Shown in pieces: positions 25,981-34,218 of a stretch of 64,000 bases of DNA. This stretch comes from Anaerolineae bacterium. Lineage in GTDB: Bacteria; Chloroflexota; Anaerolineae; JAADDB01. The DNA lies in contig WFWT01000138.1 of assembly GCA_015490995.1 (NCBI GenBank), forward strand, positions 21,451-85,450, written 5' to 3'. The notes under the pieces were generated by a model. That model was not told where the DNA came from and made no database searches. It saw nothing but the letters and a program-made list of their open reading frames with translations. Position 1 is the first letter of the stretch, and the number at the start of each line of letters is the position of its first letter. Made by a program: the position numbers and the translations under genes.

Positions 25981-27162
25981 ATGGCACACTATTTGACGCA
26001 CGCACGTATCTACACACCGTTTGTATGTATTGAACCGGGCACCCTTGTCATCTCTGATGGTCGTATCGTGGCGGTCGATCATGTCACCGCGCTTCCTCCT
26101 CCTCGAAACGCTCAGGTGACCAACCTGGAGGGCTTTTGGATTACTCCCGGTCTGATCGATGTTCACATTCACGGCTTGTTGGGATACGATGTTATGGGAG
26201 AAGGGTTGGTAGAGGTATGTCGGTTATTGCCCCGGTATGGGGTTACGGCTTTTGCCCCTACTACGTTAACCCTTCCGTGGGAAGAGACCCTTATCCGTTT
26301 ACGTCATATGGCCCGTCTGCTAGCAAGGTCTTCTCAAGGCGCACAACCGATAGGCATTCACATCGAAGGTCCCCATCTCTCGCCCAAGCGCCCGGGCATG
26401 GCCAACCCACGCTGGATGCGCCCCTTAACGTTGGAGGATTGGCAGGCCATGCAGCAGGCTGCTCAAGGTCACATTCGGCTTATCACTTTTGCCCCAGAAG
26501 AAGGGCATGGAGCTGTTCTGATTCCTAAGTTGCGGGCAGAAGGTGTGATTCCCGTTATCGGCCATTCAGATGCCCGTTTCGATCAAGTAGCAGATTGGGT
26601 CCAACATGGTCTGACCATGGCCACGCACACCTTCAACGCTATGCGTGGTCTCCACCACCGTGAACCAGGTGTTGTGGGCGCGGTCCTTCACTTTGAGGAC
26701 ATTGTGGCCCAGCTAATCGCGGATGGACATCACGTGCACCCGGTTGCCATGAAGATCCTCTTACAAGCGAAAGGCCCAACAGGTGTAGCCCTTATTTCCG
26801 ACGCGGCCCCGCTTGCCGGTATGCCTCCCGGTGAATACACTTGGGGAACATACCGGGTCATTGTGGACGGCTCAACGGTGCGCTTGCCGGACGGAACCCT
26901 GGCCGGTGCTTACGCTCTGTTGGATACCGGCCTGCGCAACCTCATAAATCTGGTCGGTCTTTCCTTCCAGGAAGCGCTCATCACAGCAACGGTCACGCCT
27001 GCACGCGCGCTTGGAGTGCCCAAAGGGATTATTCGTCCTGGGTACGACGCGGACCTGGTAGTGTGGACGCCCGACTTGCACGTAGCCTTCACTTTTGTCC
27101 AGGGAAAAGTAGTGTATACTTCCCCTGCCCACGATACTGTCCTGGCTCCCAAATTACCGTGA
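25981..27162 (+). CDS. nagA: N-acetylglucosamine-6-phosphate deacetylase NagA
   Basis: A 393-residue amidohydrolase. Metal and substrate motifs are D-V-H-I-H-G, I-E-G-P-H-L-S-P-K-R-P-G (metal Glu), I-G-H-S-D-A, T-H-T-F-N-A-M (usually H-L-F-N-A-M), and the catalytic Asp in I-S-D-A-A-P. It converts GlcNAc-6-P, the product of both the MurQ reaction and GlcNAc phosphorylation, to GlcN-6-P and acetate. GGGAG lies just before the ATG. It is the last clear gene of the salvage cluster; a NagB deaminase is not in the window, so GlcN-6-P may go to GlmM or be deaminated by an enzyme encoded elsewhere. Confidence 0.92.
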   Translation: MAHYLTHARIYTPFVCIEPGTLVISDGRIVAVDHVTALPPPRNAQVTNLEGFWITPGLIDVHIHGLLGYDVMGEGLVEVCRLLPRYGVTAFAPTTLTLPWEETLIRLRHMARLLARSSQGAQPIGIHIEGPHLSPKRPGMANPRWMRPLTLEDWQAMQQAAQGHIRLITFAPEEGHGAVLIPKLRAEGVIPVIGHSDARFDQVADWVQHGLTMATHTFNAMRGLHHREPGVVGAVLHFEDIVAQLIADGHHVHPVAMKILLQAKGPTGVALISDAAPLAGMPPGEYTWGTYRVIVDGSTVRLPDGTLAGAYALLDTGLRNLINLVGLSFQEALITATVTPARALGVPKGIIRPGYDADLVVWTPDLHVAFTFVQGKVVYTSPAHDTVLAPKLP

Positions 27163-27218
27163 CATTCCAAAACATCGCAATAACAGTTATCCGTGCTGCG
27201 ATGTAAGGAACGCTTACC

Positions 27219-28088
27219 GTGAAAGTGGCTGTTATCTCCGACATTCACGCCAACCTGGCAGCCTTGGAGGCCGTCCTGGAGCATGTGAACCGGTGGCAAC
27301 CGGACATTGTTGTGGTTGCTGGCGACGTGATCAACCGAGGGCCCGAGCCGGTTGCCTGCCTGCGGCTGATCCGCGATCGGGTGCAAGCCGGCTGGCAAGT
27401 CCTTATCGGCAATCACGAAGAATATGTGCTTTTTCACGACAGTCCGGATGCTCCGCGTGAGGGGCCTCGGTTTGAGCTTTTCCGCTATTCTTACTGGACT
27501 TACACCCGTTTGCTGGCCGAAGAAAGGGCCTATGTGCGCACATGGCCATTTCACGTTACGCACGCGAGCCCAGATGGCCGTGTGCTCTACGTTACCCATG
27601 CATCACCCCTGGGAACCCGCGATGGCATCTACCCCGAAACTCCAGAGGTAGAGCTTCGTAAAAAGATTCCCCCTGGCGTCTCAGTTCTGGCCGTGGGCCA
27701 CACTCACCGTCCCCTTATTCGTAACGTTGACGGTTGTCTCGTCATTAATGCAGGTGCAGTAGGTCTTCCTTTTGACGGTAATCCCCACGCACGCTACGCG
27801 CAGATCACCTACAGCCGCCGAGGCTGGCAGGCTCGTGTGGTAGAAGTCCCTTATGACCGCGCGCGTTCCGTACAAGCGTTTTTCACCACCGGTTACGTAG
27901 AAAACGGTGGCCCTCTCACATGGCTAATCTTGGCCGAGCTTCGTTTCGCCCGTTCTCTACTGTATCCATGGACCAGTCGGTATGAACATGCAGTACTGCA
28001 GGGCGAAATTACGTTAGAAAAAGCCGTACGCGAGTTTCTAGATGAGCAGGGATGGCCCATCCAAGATATTTTAAGGCCGCGACTATAA
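27219..28088 (+). CDS. Calcineurin-like metallophosphoesterase
   Basis: A 289-residue phosphoesterase with intact metal motifs: D-I-H-A-N at the N-terminus, A-G-D-V-I-N-R-G, I-G-N-H-E and the late V-G-H-T-H. This arrangement is like the YfcE/diadenosine-tetraphosphatase-like group. The last 60 residues are an extra helical region not needed for the fold. The GTG start has AAGGAA upstream. It follows nagA by 56 bases on the same strand and could be a late member of the same transcript. Substrate unknown. Confidence 0.85.
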   Translation: MKVAVISDIHANLAALEAVLEHVNRWQPDIVVVAGDVINRGPEPVACLRLIRDRVQAGWQVLIGNHEEYVLFHDSPDAPREGPRFELFRYSYWTYTRLLAEERAYVRTWPFHVTHASPDGRVLYVTHASPLGTRDGIYPETPEVELRKKIPPGVSVLAVGHTHRPLIRNVDGCLVINAGAVGLPFDGNPHARYAQITYSRRGWQARVVEVPYDRARSVQAFFTTGYVENGGPLTWLILAELRFARSLLYPWTSRYEHAVLQGEITLEKAVREFLDEQGWPIQDILRPRL

Positions 28089-28105
28089 CCGATAAAAATA
28101 TATCT

Positions 28106-28442
28106 ATGCGTAGTGCACTGGCCATAGCACTTGGCGGGTTACTCCTGGGGTTAGGATATCTCCTGAGCGGCGAGCTTGCCTTCCCCATCGGCCTTCATCT
28201 GACCTGGAATTGGGTTTCAAGGGGCCGTTTTGGGATTTCGGGTAAGCGGATTACGCATCACCGAAACTTCCTTGGTACACATTGAGATGACCGGTCCACC
28301 TGAATGGACTGGTGGCGTGTTTGGCCCCGAAGGGGGATGGTGGGGGATTTTTGCGGTCAGCGTAGGATTGTTGCTGGTCTGGCTGTGGGGATGTTACCGG
28401 GGATATTCCCTCCAGGACAAGCTAGCACGGTTTAGCGGGTGA
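28106..28442 (+). pseudogene. CPBP-family intramembrane protease fragment, frameshifted
   Basis: Two overlapping frames together read as the C-terminal part of a CPBP (CAAX/Abi) protease. Frame one from 28106 gives two hydrophobic stretches ending in the family motif I-G-L-H-x-T-W-N-W-V; after position about 28215 the next frame continues as Q-G-A-V-L-G-F-R-V-S-G. Removing one T from the TTT there would restore a single frame to the stop at 28442. The conserved N-terminal E-E-x-x-x-R motif is absent, so the gene is truncated as well as shifted. A sequencing error could explain the shift but not the missing front. Confidence 0.7.
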
Positions 28443-30807
28443 GCTCCACCGTACTTATGCGTTCTCGGGCCAGTTGCACAAGCGTTACTGAGGTCAGGTC
28501 GATGTCTGAACGTCCCCGTGGCCAGTGAAACAAGGTCAGCGTGTTTTCCCCTTGATAATTCAACACTTCCGGAGGTAACCAAAGGGCGTTCTCCCGAGAA
28601 CGTCCGGCCCACCAGCGCCCTACCAATACACCGTTCACAAATAGCCACGCCAACTCTCCCAAATCACCTAAACTCAACCCCAATTGTGTCCACACGCCCG
28701 ATGGTAGGTCCAAAACAACCGAAGTGGTGTGACACCAGAAAGCGATCCCTTCGTCCTCAGCTGGGGAGGCGTGGTCTATTATAGTGGCAAACTTCTGATG
28801 TCCTCTCTCTTCTGTGTGCCATCCCGGCATACCTCGACGGTATTGCCATTGCAGTGGTTCCTCGATGGGCACATGAACCTGCCAGTACCCCGCCGTTGAC
28901 AAGGATGCCGAGTGGAGGGGAGGAGGTACCCAAATCACCACGGCTAATTCCGCTTCGCCCAGCTCTTGAGGCAACGCTACTTGCCGTTGATGCCGCTCTT
29001 CTACTGCTCGCAACCCTGCCACACGTTGGCCACGAACCCACACGTCAACAACACCTTGAACGTCCAAAATGATCTCACGACAATAAGAGGGAAGTCTTGT
29101 CCGAAACCAGTGCCATCCTGGAGTCAGATAAGTCCCCCTGCTCTCCTGGAAGGAGACCCACCCCCAGGGCGTGAACGGCCCCTCCCAGGGTATAGAATGC
29201 CACTGCAAGGCAGGCAAGGTTACACGAGGTGCCCCCCATTCTTTAGGGCCCGGAAGTGGAAGTCCCCCAATGCCCGACCGCTCTCCCCATACCGCTTCCT
29301 TGGCCGTTTCCAACGCTCTCATACGCCAAGGTGCTTGGTCCACCGCCACAAAGGCTGTGGGTGTATCGACACTTACTCGTAATCGGTGCTGATGGGTATT
29401 ATCTACCTGATGAGATAGCACCTGGTTTGGGCCCATAAACAAGGGCAAGGTGTCGTCTAGACCTCTAGGCCACACACGGGCAGCCATGTGCTCGTTGACT
29501 CCTATCAAGTGTAGCTCCCCATGTTTGGATCGCCATAGGACCTGTCCCGGTTGCCCTGGGTGAAAGGTTACTCGCCAGTGGTTGTCTTCTCGATGTATTG
29601 TCGTGCTTGTGTAGTATACCAATTGAGCGTCTAGTTCTACTTCCCAATTGCCGCCAGCTTGGGTGTTTGTGATCCATATTTCTCTTTGGTTTGTAATTTC
29701 ATGCCAGGTGATAGGCATATTGACTATGCGAATAGCTCCCCCCACCAAAGACAACCGGCACCCAACCGGCACAAATCCCGCATCCGGACCAATAACTTCC
29801 ATAGAAATTACCCCCGACAAAGACAACGTACGCTCCCCCTCGCCAAGGAAGCGCCAGGCCCAAATCTCCTCCCCTCTCCCACGACCTCGGGCCAAAACAT
29901 CTGTACTGTCCGGGTCACTGCCAGCGGTATGCCACGTCAGATGTCCAACACGCAAGGCATGTGCCTGCTGGAGAACCTGACGCAGCCGACGCCACGTAGC
30001 CGTCGGCTGCCCCCAGCTACGGAAAGGCGCCCCTCCGTCAAGTGAGCTCTGGCGAGTCTCCGGTGGCTCCACTCCCCACAGCACACCGGTTCGCACCGGA
30101 TCCCACCAAACGTGGCGTATCCCGCGCGCCCAGAGAGTAACCAATACCGTGGCAACCCACCCTGGACCTACCCGCTCGTGCACCACCTCGGGAGTGGGCA
30201 CATCCGGGCCAGAGACGTTTTCCCACCAAAAACGCACCCGTACAGGCGAATCGCTCGGCAAATGGTCCAGGCGAGCCCACCATAATGCATCCGTCTCCCA
30301 TTCCTGCCAAGTGAGCTCCGTTACATCCACCAAAGGCCATTCGTCTATTGCCCAGGCGGGATGTCCCTGCCAGAAAACAGGGGCCCAATCATGGATGTCA
30401 AGAAAGGGGGTGCGCATACGATATACCACCCCGTCGTGAGGCAGCCGAACGAGGCACTCCCACCAGGCCTGCAACGTACGTTGACGCTCGTCCGTGGAAA
30501 GCGCCCACCAAACAGGAGGAACCCCATACCAAGGTATCCCCAGCTCATATGTAGGCCCTACCTCTAGAATTACCCCGAGCCCTACCTCCTGTGCAGCCCT
30601 AACCCAAGGCTCAAGAGTGTCCCTAAGGGATGAACCAGACATCGCCGTATAAGGCCATGGCGGCACCGGCAGGACCACACCGGTAAATCCTGCTGCAGCC
30701 AGATGATACATCATTACCGAGGGCGCGTCCTTGTCCGGTATCGCAAAGGGCAGTACAGTACCCCAAACGGTGAGTCCAGACGTTTGAGAAGGTATACCAT
30801 GAGGCAT
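28432..30807 (-). CDS. Divergent GH35-like beta-galactosidase family protein
   Basis: A 791-residue protein with a barrel-like first third and beta-sandwich regions after it. The first third resembles GH35: a V-G-P-T-Y-E-L-G-I-P-W-Y-G segment in the place of G-P-Y-x-x-A-E-W-x-x-G-G, a W-W-E-N-V-S-G where GH35 has Q-x-E-N-E-Y-G, and an S-S-L-D-G-G-A-P-F-R-S-W-G stretch matching T-S-Y-D-Y-D-A-P-x-x-E-x-G. The last 350 residues are Trp-rich jelly-roll-like domains, including one near the end typical of GH35 and GH2 galactose-binding modules. No signal peptide. Catalytic glutamates are uncertain, so activity is not assured. A GAGGG lies before the ATG, which overlaps the divergent gene's start by nine bases. 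Confidence 0.6.
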   Translation of the reverse strand: MPHGIPSQTSGLTVWGTVLPFAIPDKDAPSVMMYHLAAAGFTGVVLPVPPWPYTAMSGSSLRDTLEPWVRAAQEVGLGVILEVGPTYELGIPWYGVPPVWWALSTDERQRTLQAWWECLVRLPHDGVVYRMRTPFLDIHDWAPVFWQGHPAWAIDEWPLVDVTELTWQEWETDALWWARLDHLPSDSPVRVRFWWENVSGPDVPTPEVVHERVGPGWVATVLVTLWARGIRHVWWDPVRTGVLWGVEPPETRQSSLDGGAPFRSWGQPTATWRRLRQVLQQAHALRVGHLTWHTAGSDPDSTDVLARGRGRGEEIWAWRFLGEGERTLSLSGVISMEVIGPDAGFVPVGCRLSLVGGAIRIVNMPITWHEITNQREIWITNTQAGGNWEVELDAQLVYYTSTTIHREDNHWRVTFHPGQPGQVLWRSKHGELHLIGVNEHMAARVWPRGLDDTLPLFMGPNQVLSHQVDNTHQHRLRVSVDTPTAFVAVDQAPWRMRALETAKEAVWGERSGIGGLPLPGPKEWGAPRVTLPALQWHSIPWEGPFTPWGWVSFQESRGTYLTPGWHWFRTRLPSYCREIILDVQGVVDVWVRGQRVAGLRAVEERHQRQVALPQELGEAELAVVIWVPPPLHSASLSTAGYWQVHVPIEEPLQWQYRRGMPGWHTEERGHQKFATIIDHASPAEDEGIAFWCHTTSVVLDLPSGVWTQLGLSLGDLGELAWLFVNGVLVGRWWAGRSRENALWLPPEVLNYQGENTLTLFHWPRGRSDIDLTSVTLVQLARERISTVELTR

Positions 30808-31035
30808 AGCACACCCTCATCGCGTCCACCAGAACCGGCAGACCACCGTACTCGCGAACAACGCTCGCTGGCTCTGGCTGTGGTGGTGTTCTTTCTAGGC
30901 GTAGGCAGTGTGGCCATCGGTTTTACCTATGGCCCACTGGCCATGGGAATGGCTTTTCTGTGCCTGGGCAGCTTTAGTTTACTTTTTGCCCTGGTGTGGG
31001 GGATCTTAACGCTCATGGAACGAATAAGCAATTGA
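30799..31035 (+). CDS. Small two-helix membrane protein
   Basis: A 78-residue protein. ATG at 30799 is used, with GAAGG seven bases upstream; the longer frame lies within the divergent gene. The first 24 residues are hydrophilic and Pro/Arg-rich, then two hydrophobic helices at about 25-45 and 48-70 connected by a tight Gly/Pro turn. No family recognised. Its 5' end overlaps the start of the opposite-strand GH35-like gene, so at least one start may be a few codons further in. Confidence 0.5.
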   Translation: MRHSTPSSRPPEPADHRTREQRSLALAVVVFFLGVGSVAIGFTYGPLAMGMAFLCLGSFSLLFALVWGILTLMERISN

Positions 31036-31080
31036 GAACCGTAATCAAGCCCTGAACCCACGAAGGTCCTCACGAAACCT

Positions 31081-31109
31081 TTGTCAAGCGCTCACACTTC
31101 CTTCACAAT
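31081..31109 (+). promoter_or_regulatory. Possible promoter of the zinc-ribbon gene
   Basis: TTGTCA at 31081-31086, 17 bases, CACAAT at 31104-31109, about 70 bases before the zinc-ribbon gene. A moderate match; other spacings are possible. Confidence 0.35.
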
Positions 31110-31181
31110 AAGCAGATAGACTCGAAGTGGATAAACCAAGAGGGTACAATCCAGAAAGACATATTGGAGAGGAGGTGAACC

Positions 31182-31430
31182 ATGATGATGGGTGGATTTG
31201 GCATGTTTGGCTTGTTTTTTGGCCTGTTGTTCATGCTGTTCTTCTTTGTCGCTATCGGAGCCGTGGGGGTGTGGGTATTACGTCAAATTACATCCACCGG
31301 CGTACAACCCACGCGTGGAGTAGGATCCAACATATCGGCAACAGTGTCTCGCCAATGCCCTACCTGTGGCCGATCCATGCAGCCGGAATGGGCCGTATGT
31401 CCGTATGATGGAACGCCCTTGACCAGTTAG
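31182..31430 (+). CDS. Small membrane protein with C-terminal zinc ribbon
   Basis: An 82-residue protein. The AGGAGGTGAACC leader makes ATG at 31182 the clear start. Residues 5-33 are one very hydrophobic Phe/Gly/Leu-rich helix; the C-terminus carries C-P-T-C-G-R-S-M-x6-C-P-Y-D-G-T-P-L, which is close to a rubredoxin-like zinc knuckle with three cysteines and an Asp in place of the fourth. It sits 34 bases before the response regulator gene and is likely co-transcribed. Possible redox or metal sensor, but nothing proves it. Confidence 0.65.
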   Translation: MMMGGFGMFGLFFGLLFMLFFFVAIGAVGVWVLRQITSTGVQPTRGVGSNISATVSRQCPTCGRSMQPEWAVCPYDGTPLTS

Positions 31431-31464
31431 ATATCATCCTTACCGGAAAGGGCAGGAGGCAGGA

Positions 31465-32154
31465 GTGACCGAGGAGACACCCTTTTCCCTAACCTCCACA
31501 CGGCACATCCGGGTTCTGCTGGTGGATGATCACGCTGTAGTCCGTAAAGGCATTCGAGATTTTCTTGAAGCCGAAGAGGACATGCTGGTGTTGGGTGAGG
31601 CGGCGGACGGTGATACCGCGAAGGTACTTATCCGCCGCCACCTACCCGACGTGGTCATTGTCGATGTGCGGATGCCGCGGAGCAACGGTATCGAGTTGAC
31701 CCGGTGGATTCGCGTTCATTATCCCAGTATAGGTGTTCTCATACTGTCCGCTTACGATGATGAACCGTTTCTCCGGGCGGCCCTGGAGGCGGGAGCCAAC
31801 GGCTACGTGCTGAAAACAGCACGCGGGGAAGAAATTGTGAACGCGGTCCGTACCGTTGCCCAAGGGCAATCCATGTTAGACCCCGCCATCGCGGAGAAAT
31901 TGCTGCTTCGATTGAGCCACCGGGATGCGCCTCACCCAGTGGAACATCTTACCCCCCGTGAGCGGGAAGTGCTTCTTCTAGCAGCTCGTGGCATGACGAA
32001 CCGAGCCATCGCGCGCACGTTGGGGATCAGCGACCGCACCGTGCAAGGTCATTTGGCCAACATTTACGAAAAACTTCACGTGAGCAGTCGCACGGAGGCT
32101 GTAACTAAAGCCCTTCAGCTAGGGTTTATTTCCCTTTCCCAGACGCTGGAGTAA
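31465..32154 (+). CDS. NarL/FixJ-type response regulator
   Basis: A 229-residue two-domain regulator. The receiver (residues about 15-130) has the acidic pair D-D-H, the phospho-acceptor Asp in V-I-V-D-V-R-M-P, a Ser in L-S-A-Y-D and Lys in V-L-K-T. The C-terminal LuxR-type helix-turn-helix begins L-T-P-R-E-R-E-V-L and ends S-D-R-T-V-Q-G-H-L-A-N-I-Y-E-K-L. GTG at 31465 is preceded by GGAGG. No histidine kinase gene is adjacent, so it is an orphan in this window. The closest kinase fragment is at 47.9 kb. Confidence 0.9.
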   Translation: MTEETPFSLTSTRHIRVLLVDDHAVVRKGIRDFLEAEEDMLVLGEAADGDTAKVLIRRHLPDVVIVDVRMPRSNGIELTRWIRVHYPSIGVLILSAYDDEPFLRAALEAGANGYVLKTARGEEIVNAVRTVAQGQSMLDPAIAEKLLLRLSHRDAPHPVEHLTPREREVLLLAARGMTNRAIARTLGISDRTVQGHLANIYEKLHVSSRTEAVTKALQLGFISLSQTLE

Positions 32155-32340
32155 AGGAACCGGCGCTCATAGGCGCCCCCCCGCCAAATGGCCTATACCC
32201 GAGCCCGCTAAGTTGCTCTTGTGTTCTGAGGGGGATGTGTTACATTGGACATAACGAGAATCCGGTAAGGTGTGTTTCACCTTCGCTGGCAAGGAGTGAA
32301 CGCACCGGGATACACAACGACAAACAGGGGTTATAAAACA

Positions 32341-32580
32341 ATGGCAAGACCAAAACGCAAACGCCGCCCTGGCGGGGGTTCCGCGACCCCCGCGGCGTCA
32401 AAGGATTGGTTACCCCTCACGGCATTTCTGGGGTTGATGGCCGGTTTTTTAATTGCTTACATGGGTGCCGAAGTGGCACTCTACCTGCGCCCCCACCCCA
32501 TGCACTGGTTAGTAGCAGCCATTGGTGGCGGCGTCGGATATATTGGTGGCCTGGTATGGAATCGTTACAGTGTGCGGTAA
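32341..32580 (+). CDS. Small two-helix membrane protein, basic N-terminus
   Basis: A 79-residue protein with a strongly basic first 12 residues (K-R-K-R-R-P), a Gly/Ala-rich linker and two hydrophobic helices at roughly 24-45 and 52-70. It resembles in layout AtpI/putative ATPase-gene-cluster proteins but is too short to assign. The ribosome site is weak, so the start is less sure than for its neighbours. Confidence 0.5.
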   Translation: MARPKRKRRPGGGSATPAASKDWLPLTAFLGLMAGFLIAYMGAEVALYLRPHPMHWLVAAIGGGVGYIGGLVWNRYSVR

Positions 32581-32613
32581 CATGCTGAGCTGAATCGGTG
32601 AGGAAGCCTCTCC

Positions 32614-32964
32614 ATGCGTACAGTAGGTGATATAGAAATTCATGTGGCTGCTCCGTGCGATGTGGTGATGGAACGGTTGGCCGCGCTCTTCAGGGCGGAA
32701 GGCCTTCGCGTGTACCAAAGCTTTGACCTACAAACGGCCATGCAACGCCTGCCGAATTGTGGGTGTCCATATCACGGCCACGAGGAGTGTACCTGTCAGT
32801 ATGCAGTGTGGCTAGTGTATCCACCGGACGAACCGCCCGTGCAGTTAGTACTTCATGGGCGGGATGATGAAACGTGGATCACTCTACCGGCGGCGAAGAC
32901 ACAATCTACCCAAGTACACGACATTGTCATGCACCTAGCCACGTCACATACACCGGTCAAATGA
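32614..32964 (+). CDS. Small Cys/His-rich protein of unknown function
   Basis: A 116-residue soluble protein. The N-terminal 45 residues resemble a ferredoxin-like half fold (helix V-M-E-R-L-A-A-L-F-R-A-E-G after a short strand). Residues about 46-60 hold the compact cluster C-G-C-P-Y-H-G-H-E-E-C-T-C, with four cysteines and two histidines in 13 residues, which could bind zinc or copper. The C-terminal half is beta-rich (V-Q-L-V-L-H-G-R-D-D-E-T-W-I-T-L), reminiscent of DUF302 domains. I cannot name the family. It lies just before an exported redox cluster. Confidence 0.55.
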   Translation: MRTVGDIEIHVAAPCDVVMERLAALFRAEGLRVYQSFDLQTAMQRLPNCGCPYHGHEECTCQYAVWLVYPPDEPPVQLVLHGRDDETWITLPAAKTQSTQVHDIVMHLATSHTPVK

Positions 32965-33116
32965 CGGATATATCCTCTCCACGCCCCACCGAATAGGCCG
33001 CGCGTAAGACGTTCCCTTTCAATCGTGCCTTGGGAGGGAACGTAATGCGGAAAGGCGGCAAAAGATGATGCGCGGACATTTTTAAAAATGACACACCGAT
33101 GGACGCAGGAGGAACA

Positions 33117-33626
33117 ATGGCCAAACGGAAGAGCAAGCAAAAGCGTCGATCCCGAGAACGTGCTGCGCGAGCGCGTGCTCAACGGCGCAAAAACAGTCCT
33201 GCTCTATGGCTAGGGCTGGCAACGGTTGTAGCTATCGTGTTCGTGATCGTGGCCATCCGGTACGGACGGGCCAGTCAGGGAACATACTTGCCTCCCACAG
33301 ATGTAGCCGGCCATTCCGAGACCGTGCCCCCCAGTCGTATTCTCACCCAGCCTATGCCCATCTCTATGTTCAAACATATGCTGGAACATGCAGATGGCCG
33401 TGGTCTACCGGGCGTTATCATCTCCTATAATTGCGAGGACTTCGAATGTGAACCCGATCTGATCCCTCGCCTGGAGGCCATCGTGCAGGATTATCCTGAT
33501 ATCGCTTACTTGGCACCTTTTCCGGGTATGACGGCCAAACTGGTGGTTACCCGGCGGGGGGCACAAATTGTACTCGACGAGTTTGACGAGGAGCGTATCC
33601 GAGACTTTATTGAGCGCGGGGGGTAA
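33117..33626 (+). CDS. DUF3105-like exported protein
   Basis: A 169-residue protein. ATG at 33117 follows AGGAGGAACA. The first 28 residues are basic (K-R-K-S-K-Q-K-R-R), then a helix at about 31-50 anchors it in the membrane, with the rest outside. The end, A-P-F-P-G-M-T-A-K-L-V-V-T-R-R-G and F-D-E-E-R-I-R-D-F-I, matches the C-terminal half of DUF3105. Two cysteines (N-C-E-D-F-E-C) lie in the external part and could form a disulfide. It overlaps nothing but the lipoprotein thioredoxin follows by four bases. Confidence 0.6.
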   Translation: MAKRKSKQKRRSRERAARARAQRRKNSPALWLGLATVVAIVFVIVAIRYGRASQGTYLPPTDVAGHSETVPPSRILTQPMPISMFKHMLEHADGRGLPGVIISYNCEDFECEPDLIPRLEAIVQDYPDIAYLAPFPGMTAKLVVTRRGAQIVLDEFDEERIRDFIERGG

Positions 33627-33630
33627 GGCT

Positions 33631-34218
33631 ATGGTACGTCTAACGGTGGTCTTGTTCGTCATCTTGCTGGTCCTCACCGCCTGTGCAGCAGCGCTCAACC
33701 CTGTGGTCCAGCGGGTTAAAGAGGTGATACCCGGCCAGGAGGAACCGGCAAACGTGCCGGCAGCAGCTCCCCTGTCCGCACCTGACGTCGCCATCAGCCC
33801 TCCTCCTGACGACATTCCGGCCGACTTCACATTGCCCAAGCTAGGAGGGGGCGAAGTCACCCTTTCATCCTACTTCGGGCAAGCTATCTTCCTGAACTTC
33901 TGGGCGACATGGTGTCCTCCTTGCCGAGAGGAAATGCCCGCGATGCAGCGGGTATACGACCGCTACCGCCAAGATGGACTGGTCATTCTGGCCATCAACT
34001 TTCAGGAGGACGCGGAAACCGTGCAAGCATTTGTCGATGAACTAGGCCTGACCTTCCCCGTCCTCCTGGACCGAAACGGAGAAGTGACCATGTTGTACCA
34101 AGTTATAGGGCTACCTACTTCGTACTTTATAAACCGGGAAGGACGGATTCACCGTATCCGTATAGGGGCTATGACCGAAGACTTCATGGTGCAAACGGTT
34201 GAGGAGATCCTGCGATGA
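33631..34218 (+). CDS. TlpA/ResA-like thioredoxin lipoprotein
   Basis: A 195-residue thiol-disulfide protein. Residues 1-17 are a lipoprotein signal with lipobox L-T-A-C (C18). The thioredoxin fold starts after a Pro/Ala linker; the active site is W94-C95-P-P-C98 in F-W-A-T-W-C-P-P-C-R-E-E-M-P, and the cis-Pro comes in G-L-P-T-S-Y-F. It should reduce or oxidise exported thiols, for example in cytochrome c or copper-site maturation. Its stop overlaps the start of the next gene (ATGA), so the two are translated together. Confidence 0.9.
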   Translation: MVRLTVVLFVILLVLTACAAALNPVVQRVKEVIPGQEEPANVPAAAPLSAPDVAISPPPDDIPADFTLPKLGGGEVTLSSYFGQAIFLNFWATWCPPCREEMPAMQRVYDRYRQDGLVILAINFQEDAETVQAFVDELGLTFPVLLDRNGEVTMLYQVIGLPTSYFINREGRIHRIRIGAMTEDFMVQTVEEILR

